From the NCBI RefSeq assembly GCF_964204645.1, contig NC_134032.1:1366501-1430500 (forward strand): a DNA stretch of 64,000 nucleotides, given 5' to 3'. The notes under the pieces are model-generated. The model was not told the DNA's origin. It did not search any database and worked only from the letters and a program-made list of their open reading frames with translations. Below are positions 43,009 through 53,027 of this stretch, one piece after another; positions within the stretch are counted from its first letter, which is position 1; each line of letters begins with the position of its first letter. The DNA is from Tubulanus polymorphus (Eukaryota; Nemertea; Palaeonemertea; Tubulaniformes; Tubulanidae). The position numbers were made by a program, and so were the translations under genes.

Positions 43009-46000
43009 CTGCAACATATAAGTGAATACCTTTAAAAACTGAACTAAGTTATAATTGATGCCTTAAGAAATTACTTAATATTATTGACAACAATCAACCC
43101 AACTGCATTGATAGGATACAAGGAACATTAAGCGAGTATGATTCCAGGAGTCATTGGCATGGTGGACCACTGTTAACACTGGCCTCATATTCGGACCTCG
43201 CTGGTCACGTTTTGGTGGCGAGTTTGTAACGATTTGTACTGTAACAAAACTCTGCCCCCTCCCTCCCTGTAGGAGTCAAAATGTATAACTAACCTGACGC
43301 CTTCAGTTGAATTTCCCCTATCTTAAAGTCGTTGCACCCGATAGCGCGGTAGTAGCCAACCATCGTGTCCTTGAACTCCGTGACCTTCAATTCGGAGGTC
43401 ACTTCATCGCCAACTACCTGTAGGGAGAGAAGAACGCTGAATGCAGCAACTCTGTAAGAGACTGCGATCGAGGCTTCCACTTAGAAAGTCTGACCTTATT
43501 AGTGACGTTGTAGTCGTTATTACTGGTGATATTAGCCGAGTGATCTCCCGGATTCAGGGATCTCACATATTTCCAGCTGATCGTGTTACAGTCACGAGGA
43601 ACTGGATTCATATGGTACGACGCCTTCATCGTGTAGTCCTTGGTCCCTAGTTTCAAAGCGACCGCAGCGTTACCTGGCGGCGAAACCGACGGTCTTTCCG
43701 GATCAACTATAAGAGAGTACAAGATAGATTGATAGTAGATGTGAGGGGAGGAGAGAGGTGACATGCGAGGGGAGGGGAGAGGTGATATGTGAGGGGACGG
43801 GTGGGTTGACATGTGAGGGGTGGGGAGAGGTGATATGTGAGGGGTGGGGTGGGTTGACATGTGAGGGGAGGGGAGAGGTGATATGTGAGGGGACGGGTGG
43901 GTTGACATGTGAGGGGTGGGGAGAGGTGATATGTGAGGGGTGGGGTGGGTTGACATGTGAGGGGAGGGGAGAGGTGACATGTGAGGGGACGGGAGAGGTG
44001 ACATGTAAGGGGAGGGGAGAGGTGACATGAGAGGGGACGGGTGGGTTGACATGTGAGGGGAGGGGAGAGGTGACATGTGAGGGGACGGGAGAGGTGACAT
44101 GTAAGGGGAGGGGAGAGGTGACATGAGAGGGGACGGGTGGGTTGACATGTGAGGGGACGGGAGAGGTGACATGTAAGGGGAGGGGAGAGGTGACATGAGA
44201 GGGGACGGGTGGGTTGACATGTGAGGGGAGGGGAGAGGTGACATGTGAGGGGAGGGGAGAGGTGACATGTGAGGGGAGGGGTGGGTTGACATGTGAGGGG
44301 AGGGGGCGGGTTGACAGGGGTCCTGTCAAAATTGAGGCAGTAACTTACATAAGACCTCAAGTTTTAACGTCACATTTCCCTGTTGCTGGGGTCGAAATGG
44401 CGCATGCGCGTCGAGCTGATTGGCCACGCACGTGATCAGATTTCCGTTATCTTCGGTGATGAAACGGTCACTGGAGGTCGTCATGTTAAAATACGCGGCC
44501 TTCGGGCATCCTAACCTAAAACAACGACGAGCCCACAGAGAGAGAGACAATGAGTCAGTTAGGACATGATACTTGAAGGGCAACTGGCCTCATCACGCGT
44601 GATTGATCATATGACGTCACATGCGGTAACAAAGATGTACAATTATGTCAAGTTGCGAAAATACTTCCATATTCGCTAAAATGTTCGCTGATTGGTCCAT
44701 TCTAATGGAAAATTCGACAAAAGTCTAATGTCGTTTGTTACAATACAATGCTGTAATTGGCCCGTCTGGATTCTGGTCGGCTGGTAAAGGCCCCAAAGAG
44801 TCGTGAGGTCAATTGGTTCGGGGAACAGTTTTAGCTTGGTGGGTTCGAAGTGAAGATGCTGAAGATACTGAGGTTGCGATATAAACGGGTTTTGACCGGT
44901 AGTATATTTACTCACACATTGTTACACACAATCTCCGCGTGACTGTCTGACTCAATATCCGACACGTGACGATCACCGATAAAAAATAGCATCGACGCAA
45001 TGTTTTTATACGACTCGGCGCCGCATTCCAGTTCGATCGGAGCCGACCTACTCGCCGCCCTGGTGTCGTAAGTGATCAAACTGTCCGGGGCGAGGTTGAT
45101 CGGATCGTTGACGTCAGTTACATTTCTCCAAGCTACGATAGCAGGGGGCGCTGTATGATAATAAATACATTCACGCAAATGATACGCAAATCAACGAGGA
45201 ATTAAAGTGTTTTACACTGGCAATGATGATTTAAATCTTTACCGAGAATGATTAATTCATTAATCTCCTCTAATGTCCCAGACGAATCCTTTTCTAAGCA
45301 CGTATAGTTCCCAACATCGGCCGCGGTCAAATCTGAAACCAGAAATGTAAATAGTTGACGCAGATACCGCACGAGCAGGGGGCCGATCTATGGGCTGATT
45401 TGGAAGTGGGTATCTAAAAAGGCACCCATGGGAAAACATGGTCTTCATATGCTAGAAAATTCGTAGAATATTCGAAGTTATGATTTCGAATTTTAGAAAA
45501 CTTAAATTTATTCTAAATATAGATGTGCATTATTCACGAAGATAAGTTTCATTTGACATTATATTCAAATCTATGAAATATCCCTAGAAATTCAGTTTCA
45601 TTCGTATTACTGAAAATTGAAACATTTTTGTTGATGAAATGAAAGAGGGAAAAATTTGATGGACTGATGAAGCCTGCAGGTTCCACAAATCAACCCTGTT
45701 GCGCCCCTGGGCCCGGTTTCACGAACGGGGATAAACTTTTAATTCGAATTAGGTGATAAGTCGAATTAAAATGTTTTAATCCGATTAGTTGATTCGAGGA
45801 TTAAATGTTACTCAAACGCGAATTAGCGAAAAATTCACTTATTTGAATTATCTCCGAAGTTCATTCCGAATTAGCTTCCTTTGAATTCTTTCTCCAATGA
45901 GATTTTCAATAAATTCGAAAAATAGTCTTATATCACAAATATCTACATTATTGGTATTGTCAACCAATTTGAGTTTTGTCGTTGTTTGCGTGACATTGAC

Positions 46001-48512
46001 CAGAGTTGAAACGAACTGGGACAACAGTTTGTTATGGGGAGAGAAACCGAAATTAAGGTCACCACTGACGTAGGAATTGAAGTGTGAATTCTATGTCCAC
46101 GCAGTGTAATAAATACAATCTCGCAATTTGACTTAATCCTAAATTGTAACATTAGGTTACTTTAGCCGATGATTACACGAGACAATATTCTAATTAAAGG
46201 GCGATTTATATTTATGACAATTCGATCTTTCAAAACAGTTGAATTGGAAAATATTCGGATGTTTTTTTAGAAGATTACACAAACAGTTATCCATGTATAT
46301 TCGGGCATAATACCGATATTATATATATATCAAACACTCGGTTACCCCTGTACAAATTTCCACTAGATCTACTAGGTTTTTTGATGGCATATAATGGCTT
46401 GTTAAATTATTATCTTTCCTATGATAAATCCACGGATTCATCGCATCCAAATCGCAACATATCAATATCCGACTTATAACTGATATGTTCGTCTAATCAG
46501 CCGTTTGTAGATAAAAAATATCGCTTACAGAAGAAACTGTTTTGATATCGAGTTGTTCCGTTGAAGTGACCGATTGAAAAAGCCGCCATCTTGATTTCGA
46601 TTAATTAAACGACACAACGTTGTTTAAAATATATGTTCAGTTTGCAATTGCGAAAATTACATCACAGTTAAACATCTTATCGATAGTTTCCATCGGAATG
46701 ATAATTCCTCGTAAAGACGGGTTGATTTACGGAGAATGAGGCCCTGAAGTTTTCCCCCGAGAGACGGCTTTTGGCGACATCCAGACTGTGAACCAGAACT
46801 CCAGTGTGGAGTATTGGTAGAGTCTCCCGAACGTTGGTCAATGGATGGCCACTTACGTGTGAGTATGGCAAGTTCTATGGCACTCCATATGAACTAACGT
46901 CTCCTCGGTAAACAATCAGACTGGTTGCGGGTTTTAACTAGTCAAAAACTCTTAATAAGAAGCGTTTTTCGTGATTTTTTTCGCGTTTCAACACTTAAAC
47001 AAATCTTGAATAAAGGGTATCCTCCGTGCTCGTGGAGAAGGAATTAACGTAAATATTTCTGAGAATCTATTGTTTATCGTCACCGTTGACGGCGCGGGGC
47101 AAAACACTGCTTCAACCCGGTTTTATAGACTATTATTAACTTTAACCCCGGTCTTATGATAAATATCTTCGTTATTGGTATCGTCAATCAATTTGAGTTT
47201 TGTCGTTTTTTTTGTGTTCCAGTCGTGCAGTAGCCCATTTTCGTAGTAACTAATTCGAATCAGCTGATTTAATCCCGCTCCGAAGAACCGTAGCAGGATT
47301 AGATTTTCGGGTTAAACTAATTCGATTTTAAGTTAATTCACGTTTGTGAAACGGGCTTCGAAAATAAACCTCAAACTTCTAAATCGAATTAGCCATTTAA
47401 CCCGAATTAGAGGCTAAATCCCCGTTCGTGAAAGCGGGCCCTGAGGTGTGAAACCGCTTGGGGCACGAGGGGGGGGCACGAGGGGGGGCACGAGGGGGGG
47501 GGGGGGCACGAGGGGGGGCACGAGGGGGGGGGGAACGCCGCATTCATAGCGAGATTACTACTTACTTTTTATTGAGAGTTCATAACCGCTAGAGGGCGTG
47601 CCTGTCACATTGAATCGATTGTTGTTAGCTAGTTCGGGTACTAACTTGTCGCCTTTTGAAATCAAATTATTTTCGCCTTCCATCAAAGATTTCACCCACG
47701 ATATGTCTGTGCTTCTATTAGTCTTGCCCTATATACGAAATACACGAGCCTTGTGACTTTCAGATAAAGAACACTACTGTCTGTCACACATGCTCTTCGT
47801 GCGACGTTTTGGTCCGTAATTTCGTTCATAATCGGTTGATCTGTAAATATTATGCATCAATTTGTTCAGTAAGGAATTTGCATTCAGAAATAAATCATGA
47901 ACTGGCAGAAATTTGTTTGTGTTTTCTTCTATCAGCGATAGTTTACCTAGCATACGCTCGCGTAATGCTGAAAAACGGCTTGTATGGCCCGTCACGTAGC
48001 GCCACCTACTGTATTTTGATATGCTAATGAGCAGGTGATGACGTCACTGTAACGTTTCCGAGCGTCCGCGGAGCGGATTTTTCAGCATTACGCGAGCGTA
48101 TGCTGAGTAAACTAACACTCATAAATGAAAACAAAAACAACTTAAGTGAAAATTGTTGTTTATTTCTGAATGCAAATTCCTCACTGAACAAATTGATGCA
48201 TAATAAAGGTAGATAAACCGATTATTAACGAAATTACGGACCAAAACGTCGCACGGAGAGTAGGTGTGACAGACAGTAGGTGAGGGCCTCTTACGACGGA
48301 TCCCTCTGAAGTCTCCGCAAGTAGTTAAAAGATACCGATGCTCAGTGCGTAAAGGATTTGCAAAAGAATGGATATAGGCGCAAACAAGTTTGATTCGATT
48401 CGTGTTGCGCCCTGACGCGCCGCTGCGGTTTTGTCACCGATACTTACACAACGAAATGACACATCTTCGCCAAGATTTTTCAAACTCCTTAAACTGTGAA
48501 CAAAATGAACAC
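42935..48512 (-). CDS. Three-Ig-domain, probably GPI-anchored cell-surface protein; eight exons seen, signal exon missing
   Basis: Minus-strand exons 48448-48512, 47566-47728, 45243-45332, 44916-45150, 44349-44515, 43495-43706, 43294-43417 and 42935-43008 join in frame (about 375 residues). Ig1 (V-like): LGEDVSFRC, DISWVK, LTAADVGNYTC. Ig2: APIELECGA and GNLITCVANQ. Ig3: CNTISWKYV and VGYYRAIGC, where the usual F-strand Cys after YY is replaced and a Cys lies three residues later. At least six N-glycosylation sequons (for example NYTC, RNVT, FNMT, GNVT, ANIT, YNVT). The last exon is a 24-codon hydrophobic tail (TMWSFLASVLVTIG, stop) with no cytoplasmic part, which suggests a GPI signal. No family name is justified. 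The first exon must lie above 48.5 kb with a phase 1 donor; I could not find it. Confidence 0.8.
43294..43417 (-). CDS. Ig gene exon: second half of Ig3
   Basis: Acceptor tctccctacag, donor GCGTCAG|gttagt. Encodes VVGDEVTSELKVTEFKDTMV, then GYYRAIGCNDF and a G strand (IGEIQLKAS). Confidence 0.85.
43495..43706 (-). CDS. Ig gene exon: first half of Ig3
   Basis: Acceptor ctctcttatag, donor AATAAG|gtcaga. Encodes DPERPSVSPPGNAAVALKLG, then CNTISWKYV and ANITSNNDYNVTNK. Confidence 0.85.
43740..44330. repeat. G-rich minisatellite in the Ig gene intron
   Basis: Units of about 20 bp (ggggaggggagaggtgacat) and 20-bp variants (ggggacgggtgggttgacat) combined into 40- and 60-bp higher-order units. It fills the intron between Ig2 and Ig3 and is purely G-rich on the plus strand, so G-quadruplexes are possible. 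Long ORFs on both strands are repeat-encoded; two splice-flanking Ig exons are appended to one of them. Confidence 0.92.
44349..44515 (-). CDS. Ig gene exon: second half of Ig2
   Basis: Acceptor cgttgttttag, donor GTCTTAT|gtaagt, phase 2 in and 1 out. Encodes LGCPKAAYFNMTTSSDRFIT, then NGNLITCVANQ and QGNVTLKLEV. The nearer AG (44511) would break the phase, so the earlier one is used. Confidence 0.83.
44583..44893. repeat. SINE-like repeat, copy 1
   Basis: Shares an ordered series of words with 57603-57893: cgaaaatacttcc, gttcgctgattggtccat, gtctggattctggtcggct, gactcgtgaggtcaa-type and ttcggggaacagttttagc. The copies are roughly 75-80% alike by eye. A tRNA-like end is better preserved in the other copy. 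Confidence 0.65.
44916..45150 (-). CDS. Ig gene exon: first half of Ig2
   Basis: Acceptor tattatcatacag, donor AATGT|gtgagt, phase 1 in and 2 out. Encodes PPAIVAWRNVTDVNDPINLA, then APIELECGAESYKNIASML. Confidence 0.85.
45243..45332 (-). CDS. Ig gene exon: F and G strands of Ig1
   Basis: Acceptor ttctggtttcag, donor CTCG|gtaaag, phase 1 both sides. Encodes LTAADVGNYTCLEKDSSG, then EEINELIIL. Confidence 0.87.
45709..47441. mobile_element. 1.73-kb non-autonomous TIR element (or two nested related elements)
   Basis: Left end GGGCCCGGTTTCACGAACGG, right end aatccccgttcgtgaaagcgggccc: long inverted ends. Inside, words such as tcaaccaatttgagttttg and tcaatcaatttgagttttg occur near both ends, and a family C-like end (acccggttttatagac) lies at about 47117, so a second element may be nested. 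No transposase ORF. It sits in an intron of the Ig gene. Confidence 0.65.
47460..47535. repeat. G-run array (cacgagggggg)
   Basis: Repeats of ggggggcacgag with G-tracts up to ten or more. Tract length is likely unreliable in assembly. Confidence 0.9.
47566..47728 (-). CDS. Ig gene exon: C to E strands of Ig1
   Basis: Acceptor ttcgtatatag, donor ATAAAAA|gtaagt, phase 0 in and 1 out. Encodes GKTNRSTDISWVKSLMEGEN, then NNNRFNVTGTPSSGYELSIK. The core Trp is in DISWVK. Confidence 0.86.
47774..48280. mobile_element. Foldback element, about 200-bp inverted arms
   Basis: Left arm from actgtctgtcacaca to gcatacgctcgcgtaatgct (47774-47975). The right arm is its diverged complement (48085-48280, ending gtgtgacagacagta). 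The loop of about 110 bp holds a CTCF-like word at 47996. Located in the first visible intron of the Ig gene. Confidence 0.8.
47996..48011 (-). promoter_or_regulatory. CTCF-like core in the foldback loop
   Basis: The minus strand reads ACAGTAGGTGGCGCTA, one mismatch to the consensus. Confidence 0.4.
48448..48512 (-). CDS. Ig gene exon: A and B strands of Ig1 (first exon found)
   Basis: Acceptor tattttcag (an alternative acag lies 19 bases downstream), donor CGTTGT|gtaagt. Encodes VHFVHSLRSLKNLGEDVSFR then Cys. The signal-peptide exon should lie upstream at higher coordinates. Confidence 0.75.
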
Positions 48513-49706
48513 CTGAAAATATTTCAAATCAAATAAAGACAAATCAGTTCAAACAAACAGCCATAGGACCACATCACGAGAGTTTGGGCGCCCAAAAACG
48601 CATCTTGTCTTCGACGATTTTCCACTATGAGAGGCACTGGAGTGGAATTTGTCAACTGTTATGATTCTTGCCCGATACAAAAAAAATCCAGGCCGCGCCA
48701 ATAGAAACCAGACAAATATATGTTACAATGTTGCTCAAGTGGCCCGCGCTGAAGAAGGCCTCTTGGTTTTATCAACCATTCTGCTTTGATCTTGAGACCT
48801 TGTTTTTCAACCCATAAATAATGAATAATCTTTGTGAACCTAATCGTATAAAACGGTCGAGGTTCACGATATGCGTGGTATATGAAGCTACTATTGTAGC
48901 GATAGCTTGTAAATATCACCATCAAACTACTATTTATCATTCCTCTTCTTAGATTAGACTTATAATAATGGATGGATTTTAATTGAATCGGAGAATCAAT
49001 CTACCATCGTTGTCCGAACGCGCACTTTTATACACGCGGTGGATCCTCGCCTGCCACAGGCGGAATCCTCGATTACCGCGATGAACGAGTAGAGTTAATT
49101 GAAAAAGCAACTTTTCGCTAAAAGGCCCAATTGGGATCGAAGTAATCGTTTTCTGGATGCTGGTTGCTTATTTTTTTAATTAGACCTAAAGCAAACTAAC
49201 AAGTGAAAAACCGGCGCCAACAAAACACTCCAAAATCTGCTGAACTGATTATGTCTAAGCCTAATTAATTACACCCCTAATACTCTTACACCCCCCTCAC
49301 CCCACCTGGTTATTGAGATTGAATTAAAACATCTTACCACGATCAAGAAAACTGACACATAAAACCAAGAAACATAGATTAAGAAAATTCATCGTGCGTG
49401 ACTATAGTCCTCAGAACAACACCAGTTCTATTATAACTGTGCTAGCCTGCTGGTTATATCTGTGGCAGTCTCTGCGCTTTGATATCTTATCGTCAAGTCA
49501 TTTTGGCGGCTCTATTTATTATCAAAAAAAGAACTCGTCGCGATAAGAACAAATGAGATCATTTTTCTGTGTTTACTGGCGAAGGGGAACGACGAGCAAG
49601 GTGATAATAATTTATAGCCAGATAAAACTGTCGCGAGGTTTCGTGAACGGAGGACGCTTTAACGAACTCTGGGACGCTGTTTAAACACACAAAACACTGA
49701 GTTTCC
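48513..49706. other. No recognised gene
   Basis: The missing signal exon of the Ig gene may be here or further out. The minus ORF at 48659-48940 (MINSSLMVIF start) has no convincing donor. AT-rich, otherwise featureless. Confidence 0.35.
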
Positions 49707-49707
49707 A

Positions 49708-49817
49708 GGACCCAGTTCCACAGTTGTGAGTTAGAGTTAACTCTGAGTTAAAGTTAGTTCATTTTCGATGTGTCAACTCAGAGTCAAATCTTAACTCAGG
49801 ACTGTGGAACTGGACCC
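49708..49817. repeat. Foldback MITE, family A
   Basis: GGACCCAGTTCCACAG to gactgtggaactggaccc, in inverted orientation relative to the 17.9-kb copy. Confidence 0.82.
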
Positions 49818-49890
49818 AAATAGAAAAACGTGGTGAAAACCCTGATTAGGACCACGTAACCCGTGCATAAACAGGCAACTGTGTTTAGGT

Positions 49891-50180
<290 letters not shown>

Positions 50181-50433
50181 AAAATTGAATTGGGTCAATA
50201 CCTATGACAATGTAGCAAATGGGATTTAGTGTAAGGTCAGAATGCGTCACAAGGATTAGATCGTGTAATGTACAGAATATCACTATACATTCGGCCGTGA
50301 TAGAAACGAAAAAGATGGTTGAGTTTTGAGGCAGCGATGACGGATTCTTGCCGTTACTCAGTCGGTCCTTGGACCAAAACGGAAGAAAGTCACATTTGGT
50401 AAGTATGTAGCTGTTTTTTTTTGTTACATTTAG

Positions 50434-50499
50434 ACCTCCGCGAAGTGAAATTCTTTGACCCGAGCTGCGCCAACAGTGTTGTCAATTATGAACTTATTG
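50434..50499 (+). other. Weak candidate exon
   Basis: Acceptor ttgttacatttag and donor TTG|gtgagt flank 66 bases open in one frame only (LREVKFFDPSCANSVVNYEL). The only upstream partner I see (ATG at 50337, donor at 50398) is 35 bases away and in the wrong phase. No family recognised. Confidence 0.2.
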
Positions 50500-51327
50500 G
50501 TGAGTTAATCTAGGGGCGTCTCCGAGATGGACCCAAAATGCGGAGCGTTTATCGCCGTAACAGCTCAAATTCAATCATCTACACGGAGTTGGAATCATGT
50601 TTGAATGACCTACTGGTTTAGATGTCGTTAACAAAAACAATTGACTGAAACTGGTTGGTCTAGTAATTACAGCCCTAAACCAAATGTAGGCTTATTGCCT
50701 AGAATGCAATAATGTAATCGAAAATCTAAGTATCACTTTACATTTTCCTGTATAGAAAGAATTTTGTCTTATCCTGAAATATTGAATGTATTGTCCCTCT
50801 TATATATATATAACTCAGCAACGGCGTTAGTCTTACACCCGTCGTCCCGTGTGGCGTGAAAATCGTCGACAAATTTGAAGCGAAAAATCATTTCTCGCAA
50901 AAGCTTGGCAATCCCTTTAAAACCTACGAATTGAATGGTATATTTATAGATTCTAAGATGACGACTTAATTTTTGAACCCCTCGAAACGAATAGCGAAGG
51001 TAATAGCGAGGCGCTAAACTCGTTAAAGATTATCCGTCATTTTGGGACGAGATATCGCCACAATAGAGGAAAATGAAGCGCAATGAAATCAATGACAGCG
51101 AAAAATCAACAAGATTTAAATTTTAAATCGAATAAGGCGGCTTTTTGCGCTTAGTTCCTCAAATATTTGAATTCTTTTCAAATATTAGTTTGAGAAAATT
51201 ACGTACCCGGGCGCACCAAAAATTGGCCCCAGTTTTTGATTTCGCTCTCATGTCGCATGTGGTTTAATGCCTGGTTTAATACCCGAAGTTATCGTATCGT
51301 AATTGCACCAATAACGAAGGCAGATCT
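50500..51327. other. No recognisable gene
   Basis: A short (TA)4 and AT-rich DNA; nothing else seen. Confidence 0.4.
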
Positions 51328-51468
51328 GGGGCCGATTCCTCAGTGGAGACTCAAGTCCAAAAATGGCCTTGAATCTTTAGACTGGTCTTAAGTTGTTAGA
51401 TTGGCTATAGAACTTAAATGGTCTTAAATTGGTCTTAAGTCTAAGCCATGACTATGGAACTGGGCCCT
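51328..51468. repeat. Foldback MITE, family B
   Basis: GGGGCCGATTCCTCAGTG at the left, ccatgactatggaactgggc at the right. Confidence 0.72.
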
Positions 51469-51589
51469 GGCTAATAGGTTGCCTTGTCGTTTCACAAGTC
51501 TTCGTTGCTAGGTCGCAAACGTTGGTTTTAGTAGGATTTTCCCAGCTATCAGTTCGTGTGTTTTTATACATTTGCTGATGTTCTACTTC

Positions 51590-52400
51590 TTATTGTTTGC
51601 TGTTCCAGAATTCGTCTGGGCGAGACTTCAAAATATTTACGAGTGAAGCACAACAGAAGAATTCAATAGACTTGTACGACATCACCACAGGAAGCCAATC
51701 TATGGAAAACTCATCCCGGTATCACATCGCGCGCATTTGTAGATATCGAAAAGGCATCGATGGGAATATTGCATGGAAACTCCTAGAACAACATGATATC
51801 TCAGGTAAAATCTGATCTAAGATCACTTAAGAACGCTCAACATGCCGAGTGAACCACAATTTATAGCATTTTCGCCGAATTCTTCGGGTACAAACTGGGA
51901 TGAGACAAGGCTGTCTCTTGTGCCCCGTTTCGTTTTCTGATGGCGTTAGATTGGGCCATGACCGAAACAACCAGATTAACCCAATGGGACGGTAAGAGGA
52001 CATTACTTCGCCATATTATCTCATTTATTTAGATTTCTATCTTGTTCCATGCAAGACAAGACTTCGTCTCTGCATAAAACGGGGCGCAGAATCGGGATCG
52101 GGTCAATGTTCCTAAAAATAAGAACATTCGGATCATTCCCGAGTGCCGGTACTCCGTCGCCGCATGGAGCACGTCTTTGTGACATCCTGAAACTTGAGAC
52201 GGCGCAACGCCGGGCAACTAACTAACCCTACTTTATTCAACCACTTCCTTATAGACAAAAACTCGAGCATCTAAATCTTCTAAGCTAGCCGAACAGTAGA
52301 ACAATCTGTCTACCAACATGGCGTCAAGGCGCAGTCTTCGCTAAGCTGTTTTAAATCACGGCTAGATCACAACAAGTAATCTACTGGTCAGGGCTTTTGT
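51590..52400 (+). pseudogene. Decayed non-LTR retrotransposon, reverse transcriptase palm region
   Basis: Recognisable RT words in shifting frames: a VDIEKA block, then WKLLEQHDISGKI (about 51770-51812), then TGMRQGCLLCPVSF followed after a one-base shift by LMALDWAMTETT (about 51890-51975). The order fits the fingers/palm part of LINE reverse transcriptases. Frameshifts and stops show it is dead. The clade is not certain and the 3' portion is only suggestive. Confidence 0.65.
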
Positions 52401-52732
52401 GCGTTTTAGCCTAATGCCACAAACACGCTCCGTTTTTACGGCGTTATGTGGCACTGTGGTGACAGATGATAACCGATACCAAGGAAAATAGTGCTTAACT
52501 CCGGTTAAAGTCAGAGTAAGAATTTGAATGTGATCGCCGAAGACTGGGCCACCTTCGGTTATCTGAGTTAGTCGACTATAGTCGAACTAAACAAAACCGA
52601 ATTTCAGTTTGTCGGAACTATATTCGGGAAATAGTTTCGAAATTAAGCGCAGTCCGTTATTAGTTCCGACCACTATAGTCGACTAGATGCGAAAACCGAA
52701 TTTGGCACAGGTTGTTAGTAACTTCCCATAGA

Positions 52733-53027
52733 TTAACCCTTTCAGTGCTGACTAATCAATACCCTATAGTGCTGAAGATAATTTGAAAATTTTGAAAAAT
52801 TCCACCCTAGTGTGTTGAAAAACGGGAATACCACTATAGTGCGTCTACACCGCGGTGCGGTGTATCGTTAGTTACTAATATTTCACTATGTTTGACAGGT
52901 GCTGCCATCTTTCAAGAGAGATTAAATCTAATTACTAATTACACCAATACACCGCAGTGCAGTGTACTAGTGAAATCCATCACCGATTTATACACCGCAC
53001 TGCGGTGTAGACGCACTGAAAGGGTTA
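52733..53027. mobile_element. piggyBac-like TTAA MITE, copy 6
   Basis: TTAACCCTTTCAGTGC to gcactgaaagggTTAt; the last base of the right TTAA is changed. Confidence 0.87.

Noticed and set aside
43703-44360. Pro/Ser/His-rich ORFs over 200 codons on the minus strand
   Set aside because: Read through the G-rich intron array. Only the Ig exon at 43495-43706 next to it is real, and splice sites separate it.
48659-48940. Signal-peptide exon of the Ig gene
   Set aside because: The MINSSLMVIF start is only mildly hydrophobic and no phase 1 donor follows.
50337-50499. Two-exon mini-gene (ATG 50337, exon 50434)
   Set aside because: The intervening 35 bases are too short for an intron and the phases do not match.
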